From: Dactylellina haptotyla | Taxonomy: Eukaryota; Ascomycota; Orbiliomycetes; Orbiliales; Orbiliaceae | Assembly: GCA_031310005.1 (NCBI GenBank) | Contig: CM062381.1 | Span: 3,348,001-3,412,000, forward strand | Length of the DNA: 64,000 nt | Direction: 5' to 3' | Shown: positions 11,004-23,922 of the stretch, piece by piece | Position numbering within the stretch: position 1 is the stretch's first letter | Layout of the letters: each line of letters begins with the position of its first letter | Program-made: the position numbers and the translations under genes | Notes under the pieces: model-generated | What the model saw: the letters and a program-made list of their open reading frames with translations, nothing else | What the model was told of the DNA's origin: nothing | The model's database searches: none

Positions 11004-12923
11004 TTATTCTACCTTCTTTAGTCTCTGCTTCTCCCCTTCCTCAGATGGCTGTTGTACTACAAAATCGTCCAACAATCCTGCTTCCTCTGCCATTCTATAC
11101 AATACCCACAAGTACATACAGCTAAATGCTCCAAAGCACAATATAACATTATACAATACCCACAAGTACATACAGCTAAATGCTCCAAAGCACAATATAA
11201 CATTTCCCACTACCCAGATATCCGGGAACCTTTCCACCACGCCTCCTTTGACTGTCAACTCAGCAATGTGCAATGTTATTGCACCAGCGTAGACGCCTAT
11301 ATGTAAAGCCTTTGCGAAAATAGAAGCTGGTAGTTCATGAAGGGAAAGTAACCACGACCATAGAGCCGTCAGAACCGTATATTGTAACCCAAGCCCCTCA
11401 CGCCGAAGCAGCGGCCACATCCTATTCTGAAAGTTAGTGACTTTCCAAACTCAAAACGAGGATCCAGCTAGTACTCACGAAAACATCGCCACATTATTCG
11501 CCCACCCGATCCAACTTAACAAATCTCTGTCCAAGCCTCCAGCGACAACCAACGTCATCGCAACCATTGGTAAAAGCACACTCTTCTCGTGCACCTGAAA
11601 ACTGAACAAAAAGAACCCCCAGGCGCACCCGGCAACCCCCCAAGGCAAGAGCCTCTTCTTCGGTCGCAAAAATAACAGCAGGCAAAATGGTAATATTGCC
11701 AGCACTGTCAACCCCAGTGAAATCTTCTGCAACGCCGCAGTCGAGAGCTTCTCCCTATACTTGAACACAATATTCGTCGCACACCAAAAATTCGCCACCT
11801 TATCCTCCCATAATCCCCTCGCGAACGGGAAAACTCTGTGCACCATCTGCCCCAGTTGCTCCACCGCGCTGTGATCTTCCCCATGGAACACCGCAAACGG
11901 GGCCACCATGATCCCGAATGTCGAAACAACCGTGATCCCCAACAAGGCCAGAGTCTGCACATCCACCTTCAACAACCCCCCGATATTAATCTTGATCCCT
12001 CCATTCGAATTTCCTTCCTCATCATCACCCGCACCCCTTCCACCATTCCCAAAACTGACACACAATCCGAGTAAATACGCAAACACCGCAGGTGCGTAGT
12101 ACAGTCCCATCTGCTTAAAGGACAGCGCCATAACGAACAGCAAGCTTCCCCATAACAGTCGATCCGCCAGGAAACTCGCAAAAGAGAGGATCGCAAATCC
12201 CAACATGACGCTGTTGTATTGGAAGTGTCCGTAGTCGATTATAATCAGTCCCGGGGAGGCCAACAACGTCGCTAACGCAATATACCTGTCGTATTTATCC
12301 GTACCCGTGGTACGCGAGTACCATTTCGTAAAGATCACAATGGAGGGAATATATATCAAATAATCCGAGACGGCAACAGTAGCGCGCATGAAAACCCGCT
12401 GGTTGTATGATTCGTAGCCGCGAGAAGCGTCAAGTGCGAACCAGGATTTATCGACAATCGAACCACTAAAATCCACCCCCAGCAGAAAAAAATGTAAGCA
12501 ATCAAATCAATTGACCTTGCAAACACCACGGACAAGGTCCAGAACATACATCTTCCCACAAAGCCAGCTATGATACGCCGTCAGAGGCGGGTAATCCAAC
12601 CCCCACCACTGTAAATCGTACCAATACCATTTACTTATCGGCAGGTGTATCGTAATCTCCATCCAGTGCCTCTGCGCCTCGAAATCGCCAAACATCGGCG
12701 GCGCATGTTCTCCGGAATACGGACCGTACGTGACCGCCCAACGGAATATAAACGCGCTGATGAGCACCGTCGGCAACACGAGGCGTTTCATGGACGAGGT
12801 GCGGAACGGATGCAGGAACGACGCCAGCGGGAACGGTTTCGACGGGAGTTGCATGGAGTACGAGCGTACATGACGCTTACGCTTCCGCGGCTTGTGCGCG
12901 GTGGCGGAGCTTGGGGGTGCCAT
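11004..12923 (-). CDS. ALG6: Dol-P-Glc alpha-1,3-glucosyltransferase ALG6
   Basis: Three exons (12923..12550, 12465..11479, 11421..11004) give 592 aa. The enzyme sits in the ER membrane and adds the first glucose from dolichyl-phosphate-glucose to the Man9GlcNAc2-PP-dolichol precursor of N-glycans. ALG6 rather than ALG8 is shown by the lumenal motif KWYWYDLQWWGLDYPPLTAY with HSWLCGKIG, then DKSWFALDASRGYES, and by many hydrophobic segments (for example YGHFQYNSVMLGFA and LSFKQMGLYYAPAVF). The 84- and 57-nt introns restore GKI-GSIVDKSW and VAMFS-MWPLLRR. The start at 12923 (MAPPSSATAHKPRKRKRH) puts a short basic cytosolic tail before the first membrane span. Odd: near the C-terminus the 18-residue segment NVILCFGAFSCMYLWVLY occurs twice in a row, from an exact 54-bp duplication (11096..11203). 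Confidence 0.95.
11096..11203 (-). repeat. perfect 54-bp tandem duplication in ALG6
   Basis: Copy 1 at 11096..11149 and copy 2 at 11150..11203 are identical base for base and in frame, each coding NVILCFGAFSCMYLWVLY. Identity of the copies means the event is very recent or an assembly artefact. Confidence 0.95.
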
Positions 12924-13795
12924 TCTTTTTTGTGTGGTGATTGTCGAAGGCCCGCCTGGTCCCCTGGTTTGATATTGTCGAGAGTTTGGGGATACGTGGA
13001 TGTTTAGTTGCTTTCGGGCGAGAGCTATGGGAGCTTTTGCTTGGCGGTACTGATATATGTGTGGCGTTAGCGCAGGAACCAGGTACGAACTCGGACCATG
13101 GTAAGCGATAGAGAGGAATTGAATCAGGAACAATTATCAGGAACAGATGCTGCGATGTCAGAGTGAGACCGGAGGTAGGTACACTTTTCGATATAAACCC
13201 CTTTCCTCGTCTGCTTTCGTTACGAGTCTCAGCTGTGTATACGTTTCCGGCGTCCGTCTGTAGAACAAGCCAGGTTGAGCTTGCTTCAACGTCACCTCCA
13301 ACACATTCTAGTTCTCAAGGTTCACGTCAATCAAAGTAATTTGTAAGAATGTAAAGTAAGATGAAGCAGAAGTAAAGATGAATGTGATTTTAAAGTAACG
13401 GCTCATCTGAATCGTAAGTAGAGTTTTATCCAAAGAAGATTATCAAGAACCACCAAGCGGTTTTCTAACAGCCAACATCGACACCAAATAGTCAATATAA
13501 TAGAAAAGGGAAATAGAAATGAAAATAGAAATGTAAAAAATAAGAAAATCGCCAAAAAGTATTGCGAGGGAGGATATCATTAAACATGAAGAAAAGGTAA
13601 TGGAGTAGAAGAAAGAAAGGCAATGTTTCAGAACCACAAAGTATATATAGTAAGAAAGAACGAAGACGAAAAACTCCAACAGAACGCCATGGCACACACA
13701 GCCAAGGGCCACAAACCCCAAAATATACAATGGTAAATAAAGGCTCCAAGAATCAGAATGCATGGGAAAAACAAGCAAATAACATTATAAAAGCA
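12924..13795. other. ALG6 promoter and MPS1 3' flank
   Basis: About 870 bases. The half next to MPS1 (13320-13700) is purine-rich on the + strand, so pyrimidine-rich in the sense of MPS1, probably its 3' UTR. No gene is supported. Confidence 0.45.
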
Positions 13796-16285
13796 CTACC
13801 TCGCCACAGCGCCCTTTCTTTCAAACATCTTCTTTTTCAGCTTCCCGAATACATCCTTGGCCCATACCCGAATCTGTCCTTCGGTAGGCGCTCCCTTCTC
13901 TTTTGTGTACTCGGCAACATTCTCCATCAAGCTGACTAGAACATCTTCACTAATATCGGCAGCTCCATCTCTACACCTATCCGGGTTCAAAAACGGATCT
14001 TCGTAGCTCAGCATTTCCCTGATGGTAAGTCTCTTATCCTTATCTCTATCAAGGCAGCCTTTCATGGTGGCGATCAAACTGGCAGGAACGGGTGTGCCAC
14101 CGATACCGGTGCTGGGGAAGTCGATTTCATACTTAGGATCTGGAATGGCAGCCATCTTGTGGTATAGGGTAGTCATATGCGCGAACGGAGTTCGTCCGTA
14201 GGTCATCTGATACAATATACAACCCAAGCTCCATACATCACTGGGTGCACCGAGTTTGTGAAGTCGGGGTGCAGCCCGACCGTCTGATGTTGTTTTGCCG
14301 GAATTGTAGTCGACAATCGTTTCCGGTGCCATGTAGCTCACTGTGCCAACCTGGTGTTCGCGATGGACATTAACCGTATCGTCTTGAATCGCGTTGGCGA
14401 TGCCGAAATCAATGAGCTTCAGGCGGCCCTGGACGAGCAAAAAGTTCGCAGGTTTCAAATCGCTGTGCACGATATTCTTTCCGTGGACAGATTCGACGCA
14501 CTCCAGCATCTCTTTCCAGTAGTGTCGAACAAAAGAAACATCAAGAACGGAGTCGTCTGAATGATGGCGAGAGGTAATGACTCGATTAAGATCAGATTCA
14601 CCGCATTCAAGCAGCTATACCACAAGTTAGTATGATATTGACATACCAAAAATTGTATTTGAAAAACTTACCACTGTAAGGGTACTACGTTCATCATTAA
14701 TTTCGTAGTCATACAGTCTCACAACCCGATCCACATCCTGCAGTTTCCGTAGGAGATCAATCTCCCCCTTGAAGCCACGGATTGTTGCTTCGTCCTGCTT
14801 TTCCAGAATAACCTTCTTCATGGCAAGCATCTTATAGTCTTCAGCCATGACTTTGTAAACCTTTGCACTGCCGCCACGACCAATCTGGTCTAATCGAAGA
14901 TATTGCCTGCCGTTGACGATGACATGCTGTCTCTTTCTCCTAGTAGAAGACGCTGCTGCCTTATCTTTTGGTGCGACAGGTTCAATAGGTGCCATTTTTG
15001 GCGGTGGAGGTGCTGTTCTGCGGGGGGTGTTGATGGATAGGTTTCCCAGGGCCCTTCTGGGAGAAGTTGCTTGTGACTCCTGTGGCTTTGCAACAGACTT
15101 CTTCTCGGCGATTGGAGAAGGAGGAGGCGAAGGCCGCGCTTTGGTATCATACGTTGCCTTCATTATTTCAAATGACGAGATGCTTGGTTTCTTTGTGGCA
15201 GCTCTTGCAGTACTACTGTTGTTTTCCTTGTCGGATGCTGCATACGGCAGTGAGAACTTTAGGGGTCTGTCTTGCGAGGCCGGTTTGGATGCAGAACCAG
15301 ATCTTGAGTTTGACCTGGAGACCCTACCGAAGTCGAAGTCCAGTTTGGACGGAACTTGGCTGCTTTGCTGTTGCAGCTTTCGTATCATCTCAACTGGGCT
15401 CTCTGGTACGTAATTGCTGATGAGTGGCGATTCCCTCTTCTTCTCAGGAGACTCTCTCTTGGAAGGTACCGCTTGTTCTCTCCAACTTGCAGAAGATTGT
15501 CTTTTCAGAGGGTTGTACTGATTCGGCGACGGCCTCTGTCGGGTGAATTCCAATGACTCCCGTCTTCTGTCTTCTCCAGCAGTCATAGATATCTTGCCCA
15601 CACCAACGTCAATATCTCCATCAACGTCAACATCCATCTTCATTCCTCCCTCTTCTTCCTTCCTGATCTGAGATTCGGCCAAAAAATCTTGCTTAAGACC
15701 ATCGGCTTCATCAGGACTACCGGCTTCTCCAAGCCCCTGGTTGCTGAAATCCCGTCTCGGGCCACGAATAGGCATCCCGAGTCCGAGGGTCTTCATGGGT
15801 CGTTTCGAAGTCGTGGGTCTAACACGGGCAACGGAACTGATCGTCCTGGCAACCGTGCTGGGAGCATTGAGCCCATCAAATCGGGACATATCATAGTTCT
15901 TCTCGGCGGATCCTTCTCCGGACCCACTGCTGCCATTGCTTCCCCGTGTGACGGAGGCCATATAGGCCACCCGGCGTGTGGTTCTGGCACCAGGAGTTAC
16001 GAAATTCCTCGCGGTGTGGAAGTCAGGAGAGTCATGGCGGCTGCTGATGCCACCTGAGGATGATGTCTTGCTGTTTGAGCCTGGAGTCCGCGACTTGCTT
16101 CCCGAGGAACTACGACGTTCCACGCCACTGCTCTCTGCCAGAAGTTCATTAGCAACAGACGAGAGGACAGGAACGTCGCCGAGGATCGAATCGTCATCGT
16201 CGTCGGAGTCCACGGCGGAGGCAAGCCGGTAGGAGGAGGAAGAGGGGGTTTTGAAGGTTGCGGGAGGTGGGGCGAAGGTGGTCAT
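13796..16285 (-). CDS. MPS1: dual-specificity protein kinase MPS1 (TTK)
   Basis: Two exons, 16285..14672 and 14614..13796, give 810 aa; the 57-nt intron joins STLTV to LLECGESDLNRV. MPS1 drives the spindle assembly checkpoint at kinetochores and, in fungi, spindle pole body duplication. The kinase domain occupies about residues 463-745: glycine loop IGRGGSAKVYKV (from 468), ATP lysine at K490 (LAMKKV), catalytic loop IVHSDLKPANFLL with D590, DFG at 607 (LIDFGIANAIQDDT) and an APE-type MAPETIVD. The phrase IANAIQDDTVNVHRE with a following VGT is diagnostic of the Mps1 family. The N-terminal 450 residues are Ser/Pro-rich and disordered, as expected for recruitment and phosphoregulation. Start at 16285 (MTTFAPPPATFKTP) is the first ATG of the frame. 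A typical length for a fungal MPS1. Confidence 0.95.
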
Positions 16286-19200
16286 TTAGATGACGGATTG
16301 TTGGGTAGGTAGTAGTTGCTGTAAAGGGGGTGTTGGTTAGTGTCGATTCTTTGAGGGTGGTCTTTGTCGACTATAAAGACATGACGCGTGTGATTCGGTG
16401 GTCAGATGGAGTCTGAGGTTGCTGAGGCGGAGGAGGGGGCAGAGGGATGTGTTTTGACGAAGGCGGTCCCAATGCGGCTCTGCAGTGACTATCGTGCCTT
16501 TGTCTATCCCTGTGTTGTTTTGATATCCTCTGTCGTGTAATAGTACGATGGTACAATGATAATATTGTCGTGTGTCGTGTGTCGGGAGGTTTCTTCGATG
16601 AAAGAACCGTCGGAGTCGTTGGCGATGGGAATTGAAGAGAGTTAGTCAGGAGGTTGGAGAGGGCGGCAGGTAAATTGTGGCCGGGGAATTAGTTTAGCGA
16701 ATCGAGCAGTGTTATTATTCTGCCACACGTCCGCCGGGGTGATCGCGAGGAGAATTTGGTGGTGTTTTGGTGGTGTTTTGCCCGCAAACGGCAACGTGTT
16801 TACGTTTTGCGACCGGGGTGTTGTTTTGTCGTTGACCCGACAACAGACCACCACCACAACACCACAACACAGATCAACAACAAAGTGAAACACCACAACA
16901 CATCTGCCCTCGCCCTCGATGTTGACTCGATTAGTTAGCCAAGCTAGCCTGCATGGGGATGCACTGCGATGCGCTGCACTGCATGGCCATCCGATTCCCG
17001 AGACGCTCGCCATGGTCCCAGCTCGGGGCCTCGTGCCTGCTTCTGCTCGCTCGGGTAGTTATCTAAGTGTCGACAAACGGGCTCGCGCTACCTCCATCGG
17101 CATCGCTGAAGAACGTAATCACTGAATCTGGAATGCGGATGCGAAAAAGTGGAGACTCTGCCGTCTTTGATTTGACGGTCGACGACAGCTCTATCTTCAG
17201 CTCCCCGCCTTCATAACGATACTGCGACTCATGAAGGCTGCATGATGCTCAAGCAAACCTGGATATCCTTTGCGCATCAAGATTTTCGGTGGAGAGCATG
17301 AATTAAGTGATAGTATATAGCGAGCGCCATAACGGAGTTCTGCGATGTCATTTATGATATTTTAGCAATTTCGCGACTAGAGGTCTGCAATTTTGAGGCT
17401 TATAAGACACACGGGTCGCCGAAGGAATGCCGCAGGCACTATAGATAGCGACCATTTCGCGCATCTACTAGCCAAAAGCATCCAACAGTCATACAGCGAC
17501 TCATCTATAACCCCACCAGGTGTGCGACGTCGACTCGTCGTCTTATCGATACCAGTCATGTCCAAGTCTTGCGTCTGCGTCCTCACTTCTGACCTCACGC
17601 GTCTTATATCACAAACTTCTTATCGATAATGTCCTGAATCTCGATCTACAATCTTTAGAAGGAAAAAACCCAGGTAATGACCGCATCAAATGAGCAATAT
17701 CGTTCCAACTACCGGAAATATTTTTCAAATTTATCCGGCCACCACAAATATGAAAAGGAAGCCATGGAAGCTAACAAACCAGAAAAAAACCGCGCATGGT
17801 GAATCTGGTGATACTCTGCGAATCCTCTAGTCGACCTAGTATTTGGTATTTTTATACACACGCCTCCTCGAAACAGGAGTTCCATCCGATCATCTATGCA
17901 TCTAGTGTGGGTAATCTAATCTCTAAACCCATCAGCTGCCCTACCCTCTCATGCACGACATCAGCCTGTGCACCCACAAAAACTTCCGACCCATCCAAAA
18001 AATAAAGAACCTCCGAAAGTAAGAAAATTAAAAAAGATCAAACTGAGTTTCAGAACAAGACAGATAGTCATAAGGCTCGACCTAAATCCCTGCTTAGCAA
18101 CATAAGGTCACCACCGCAGTACTCACAAACTAGTACCAAAGCCCTCATAGTCGTTGCCCCCCGTCAGTGGCAAACCCTCACCTGGGATCGCTACAGCTTG
18201 ATTCGGTACGCTATGACCGGGATTCCCCAGCTTTTAAGCATATCGCCTATCCATGAAACCTTTACATACATGCGTCTACTCGCAAATACCTCTTGACGTT
18301 CAAGCTTCACATGGCCCACCCTCATTTTCATGCACGAGCGAAAAGCACCGAGAGTTACATTCTACATTGCATTTTCTCACTGCCTGAACCGTTCACACGG
18401 GTCATTACTGACCGACTAGGCAAAAAAAATGTAAACAAAAGAAGGAAGAATTTTTGTTATTCTCTTCCTGCTAGTCCCGCGTTGACGCATGCAAGTCTAA
18501 TACCACACCCAGCTGACCCTCGTGCAGCAAGAATATTCCAACAGTAGTACTTTTTCGTAGACCACACGCAACGCTAATTTTTTTGGTTGTGGCCGACACT
18601 AACAGAAAGGCTAGTAGACGAGAAGGAAGGTTCGGGAAAATGTAACCAGCCACCACATTAACACATTAGGGAATACACCTCGAAATGGAAAACTAAAATG
18701 TGGGCTCGACCTAAATTCATCTGTGGGGTTTTTGCTTTTCGAAAAAAAAAATTCCATTTGTTTATCTTTTTGGGTAATCGACTAGTTTAAGGTGTGTGAC
18801 GTGAGAGAGCTCGACCTTGCGGAACGACATATCCGATCAGCTACCCCACATGAACGCCTGCTAATCCGCGAACTTCTTGGGTAGCATGGTACTAATACTT
18901 TGGAACCTCTCGGGCGGGGAAACAGAAGTAAGAATAGTAATCTCCTTCCTTATTCACTTGTGGCTCACAGAATACGCCCACATAAAGAGGATTGAGTAAA
19001 TTGTTATGCGTGTGTAAGAAACTTTTGTATTGGACGTCTTTTCGATCAACGAGTCAAGAAGAAAGAAAAATTGGAAAAAGAGAAGAATCTGATGTCTGAC
19101 TAGATACACCTTGAAGAAATAAACTGAAGAAATAAATGAGAGATGACAAAGGAAAGAACAAATGAAAATCGTAGACTTTTCGTAAGGTCATTAAGTGGGG

Positions 19201-20571
19201 TCATTATGTTTCGAACTCAAAAAACAAGAATCGATCAGAAACCAAGTTGCAAGAACTAAAAAAAAAATTTCAAGTGCACGCAGACAAACAGAAACTGAAA
19301 AGCAATAGCGGAAGGAAAACGAAGCAAGGCAAAAAATCTAAGAAAATTCGTATCTTTCGTGTAAATTAAAAACAACCATGATTAAGCACTATATAAGCGG
19401 TTTCCAGATTACCACACCTGATTTGCATGAATTCGCGAGTTTGCGAATCGAAAAATAAAGAAAACGGAGACATAGGAAATGCTAAAATGTACACAGGAAA
19501 AAGCCCATTTGCTTTTTCACCCGTTAGAATCAAATACCCGGTTACAATAGATGAGAGAAAAGTAGTTTTGCGACTAAGGAAATAGAGAATATGCCCACCC
19601 AGTTAGGAAGAAAAAAAAAGATGAAATTCTTTCTTTAATTTGTACAGTAGAAAAAAGCTTTCGATTTCATTTGACGAGGATCCCACCTTAATAGAACAGT
19701 TTGCGTTAAGAAAAAGAGATATAGGAAGAGAGTAAAAACCAAAGATGATGATGAATTTCCGTATGTTGATGCATGATATAGTAACAAAAGCCGGCCCTAT
19801 GAGTAAATTTGAAGAAAAGAGATGGATGAAAAAGAGAGGTTTATAGCGTTCGAAGCCGGTATGTGTTAGGCTGAGTTTTTAAATTTTTTTGTGGGGTTTT
19901 GGAGGAAAAAAAAGAGATCTTTGGTTATCGTGAGAAAGAAAAAGATGTTCGAGTGGAGCCCATCGGCAAAAAAAAGAAGAGATAGAAAGCTTTCTGTGAC
20001 GAACCGGCGTGTTTCTGAGCTGTGTTATATTTGTTTTTTTTGCCTGTGGTATCTGTCCTTAGGATTGAGCAGCAAGACTGAGATCTTGGAACAACAAAAG
20101 ATATGGAGCAAAAGGGACAAGACAGTCTGATATTGACAAAGGAAATTTGAATTGAAGGTGAAGAAAACAGTCGAAATGCGCTAGACAGAAACGACGATGC
20201 GTAGACTATATACTTGTCATGAAAAGGGACATAAAAAAAGGTTGTTTCAACTTCGACCGTAAAAATTCATGGAAGGAACATTAACGTGAAAAGACCAAAA
20301 GGAAGACAAGGCTTGCTAAATATCACAAACGTAAAGGACAAGAACACCTGCTAACCATAAATAACAAGGAGCAATCTGACAAAGGGAATAAAAACGAAAA
20401 GGAAAATGCTGTTGTCAATGAATACAGTCTGTATTCTGTATGCAAAGGATGAAAGAGCCTAAAGCTTTTAGGCAATAAAGCTGGAATCAATCGTCAGGGT
20501 GGGCAATGAAGCTATTCCACTGACGTCTGTCGTATAAGACAAGATTCTAATGTTCAGTGTACAAGAGACCT
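16286..20571. other. 4.3-kb region without a recognisable gene
   Basis: It holds the MPS1 promoter (right after 16285, with CAA/ACC-rich tracts near 16840-16900) and the 3' flank of the second bZIP. Roughly 18950-20350 is strongly purine-rich on the + strand, so pyrimidine-rich in the sense of the bZIP gene. Short frames such as 17393..17629 and 19891..20130 show no motif or splicing. No tRNA or repeat element was seen. Confidence 0.45.
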
Positions 20572-22564
20572 TTAGGCAGCCTCGACATTGGAGGAAGCGG
20601 CAACCTGAGCGAAAGCAGCGAAGCGTCGGACGACCTCGGCATCAACCTTATCCCAAAGGAGGGATCGGGTGTAAACCTCAGCAGCGGTGGGCTTGGTGTT
20701 ACCTTTTCGGAGAGCGGACAGGGTGGCTTGAAGGTTTTGACGACCCTCAGAGGTGGTGAACTCTTGCTCGCGAAGGAAGTCCTTCGACGTAACCTCGTCG
20801 TACTCTGCAGCAGTAAGCATCATCAATTCCTGAGCTTCTTGCGCACGAGACTTGGGTTGTTCGAGACGAGCATTGAGCATAGCCAAAGAGGAGTCAAGAC
20901 CGATGAGCTGAGCAGAGTCACCCTTTGGTACGACCCAGGCATCAGAAACCTGTTGGGTAACAGATGGGCCGACGGAGAGTTCGACGTTGCGGGGATCAGT
21001 GGTGGTGATCGCGGCGGTTGGCTTGACACCAGCATCTTCGAAGATGGTGTTCAAGACGGCGGCCGAAGCATGTCGGAGTGGCTGAGGAATAGGAGGAAGC
21101 GAGCTGCTTGGAGCAGCCTTGGAAGCAACAAAGGCACCAAAGAGCAAGAGCAAGAAAAGGAGACCAGAAGCAGCTGGCTTCTCTTCTTCTTTGATTTCTT
21201 GAACCTTCGAGGAGACCTTGACGTCTGCAACGTCTGGAAGACCGAAGGCATCGGAATCGTTGGTGAAGCTTGGTGGCTCCCAGAAAGAGTCGATGGGCAT
21301 GCCGTCGAAGGTGAACTCTTCGGTGTAGTTGACACCAGCGGGGGACTGTGTTTGCATGGCAGCCTGGTTGAGCTTCTCCTGCATGAGGTCGAGTTCCTGA
21401 CCGAGGAAGGTGTTCTTCTTTCGGAGTTCTGCAGACTCCAAAGTGTGCTTGCGAACGATTTCCTCGTTTTGGATCTGGGCGTATTGAAGGTGATGCTCGA
21501 GCATCTCCCTCTCCTGCATCCAGTGCTGCTCCTTCTCCATCCATTCGTTGTCGCGAAGGGCAAGAGCATTGATCTTCTCTTCGAGTTCGAGGATGATGGC
21601 ACTGTGGACCTTCTTCTCCTCCTCGAGACGCTCAGTGTGTTGCTTCTTGCGTTGCCGCGAGTCAAGACTGTATAAAGCGTGCAGTTAGTATATAGTTACA
21701 GACAAGTGTACAACAGTCATATCAATGTGATGATATGATGAGATGACAATAGGTTTCAAACACTTACGCTGCTTGTCTGTTTCTTAGCAGTCTCTTCTGT
21801 TGCTTGAGCTCCTTGATTTCTCCCTCGTCGGTTGACTGAGTGATGAGGGCATCGATGTTCAAGAGTGTCCTTTCGGCTGGGATGTCGAAGCGGGCATTCT
21901 TCTTTCTGATTCCATCTCGGCGGATGTGCATAGGCGAGTGGATTCGGAGATGTGGGCTGCCTGGCCTGACTGGAGCGTTTGGCTTCTTAGCAGGGTTGCC
22001 AGCTGATGAGGCTCCGGCGCCCGAGGATGGAGCGTTCGAAACGATGCTCTGGAGTTCGTTTGTGGCCTCAGCGGATCCCTGTGGGAGAGCTGGAGCGATA
22101 GGGGCTTCGAAGCCTCCTGTCGAAGGTGTGAAGTTTGTGAAATCACCAGACTCAAAGTTGAAATTCTGAACCTGGCCGTTGAACATCGATGGAGTTGGGG
22201 TGGTGGTTTCTGAACGGTCGGCCATCTCTTCCCAAGCAGCGTTACCGAATTGGGACTGATTTGTCTCCATCTTGACGAAAGGGTTGTTCTCGAAATTCGA
22301 GGCCATAGGCGACGTCTCGCTCATTCCATTGAGAAAGTCCCAGTCACCGGCTTGGAGTTGAGGGGAGAAGATGGCAGCGTCAGCCATGGAGGGCCGCCTT
22401 GTGTCAACGGGCGATTCGAATGCCGATGTGTCGATAGTGCTCTCAAGAATGTTCTCATCCAAGATGCTCGAATCATCATCGTCATTCCACCTTCTCGACA
22501 TGCCAGTTTCCTGTAGCATCTGTGCGTTTCTGTAGTAGTCTTGCATGCTAAATTGAGCCGCCAT
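20572..22564 (-). CDS. bZIP factor with a hydrophobic segment after the zipper
   Basis: Two exons, 22564..21768 and 21667..20572, give 630 aa; the 100-nt intron lies inside the basic region (RNRQA-A-LDSRQRKK). The N-terminal ~245 residues are acidic and Ser/Thr-rich (activation-like). The basic region is KRLLRNRQAALDSRQRKKQH with the N-x7-R signature (N262/R270), followed by a long coiled coil to about residue 370. The wording RLLRNRQAALDSRQRKK resembles what I recall of the MeaB-type fungal bZIPs, but I give no symbol. At 434-448 an uncharged stretch, GLLFLLLLFGAFVASKA, is flanked by EEEKPAAS and could be a membrane span; the ~180 residues after it are polar. Start at 22564 (MAAQFSMQDYYRN) is the first ATG. 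DNA binding is sure; membrane tethering is inference. Confidence 0.88.
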
Positions 22565-23905
22565 TTTGACTATGTGAGATAACTCCTAAGAGTTTATATG
22601 TGCGTGGGAGAGAGAATAGGGATGAATATATCACGAGCGATATAAAAAGCCCCTTTGTATACTCGATATATATATATCTACCGACTAGATATATATATAC
22701 TTATTCGAACGGCGGAAAGTGTCAGTGGGCTATACTACCGACAACACTTGCGATCCTTCGAGGAGATGTTGGAGTTTGGTGAGGTGGAAGAAGTGTGTTG
22801 CGAGGAGGTTTGCTGAGGAAAAGAGGAAGAAAGGTTGGGAAAGGAGAGCAAGCTCGATCGCAACAAGGAAGAAAAGGACCAACAGGAAATAAGTACGAGA
22901 GAGTAAGTTAAAAAAAAGATGAAAGAGATGAGCAAAGCAAGCGAGTAAACTGATGATAACCTGATCGCAAAAACCTATTTCTAGTTCTTGGTCAGAGTAA
23001 TATATCAGTTGACTATAATCGACTCTCTAAAAGCGTTTCGGCTTTTTAAGCAGTAGGCGATGCTGTTAAAATCATATAAAAACACCTCTTCAGCTGTTTC
23101 TATATGACCCAAATGTGAAATCTCTGTATTCTTGAAGGAAACAGAAAAAGAGGGAAAAAAGAGTTCTCTAGGAAAGGTTGGGGCGGCCTCAGGTTAATAT
23201 CAGCGTCCCAGCGTCCCAGAAAAACCAAAACACCAGGTCGGCCTCTCACTCGCTCTTTCACACTGCAGGAAGAGCCTAGAGGAGGGCACACACCAAGCCC
23301 CAAGCTTGGGGGGTACATCGGGGGCTTCCAAGCACCATGCACTCCCATGTACTACTACAGGCGTGGGTCCGTACCACCCCCATCTCAAAAATTTTCCTCT
23401 TGATTCCACCGTATGGGAACGAGCGGAAGGGAAAACAAGCCAATGGGCGACGCAATATCTCGGGGAGCGAGGAAAAAGAAAACCTCCCTCGACGGGTACT
23501 CTAACTTTTTGTGTGAGGGATGCACCCATTTTGCTGCATCAAAGCGAGTCAAGAACTGGGAGGGAACTCCACTCGAGGTTTCTCCCTGGTACCATAGGCA
23601 AAGAATGGGGATTCGCTAAGCAAGATTTCTAAGAGCTATCACCAAAAATGCGTTCATTGGGTAGATGTCACATACAAAAGTTGGGGGAAGCCTTTCGCCT
23701 GAGGAAGCGCGTTACAATTCGCTATCATGATTCTCTATTTTCAATTCCTTATGTTATTTCCTTTTTGCTCGCTCACCGTTTAAAAATGGTACTTTCACAT
23801 ACCGCCCTTGTGACATCCTGCTGTGGGAGGAGCACAGCTTGCTGCTTTGACAGGCGGGTTCGGTTCTTGTACCCCAAGACTTAAGCCTTTTTAGGTCCCC
23901 ACTTG

Positions 23906-23922
23906 TTTTTTTTTTTTTTTTT
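23906..23922. repeat. poly-T run (17)
   Basis: An uninterrupted run of 17 T, in the gene-poor region. Confidence 0.9.

Noticed and set aside
20996-21665. Long Arg/Ser-rich antiparallel and shifted frames over the second bZIP
   Set aside because: Shadows of the bZIP coding frame, whose zipper and splice phases are clear.
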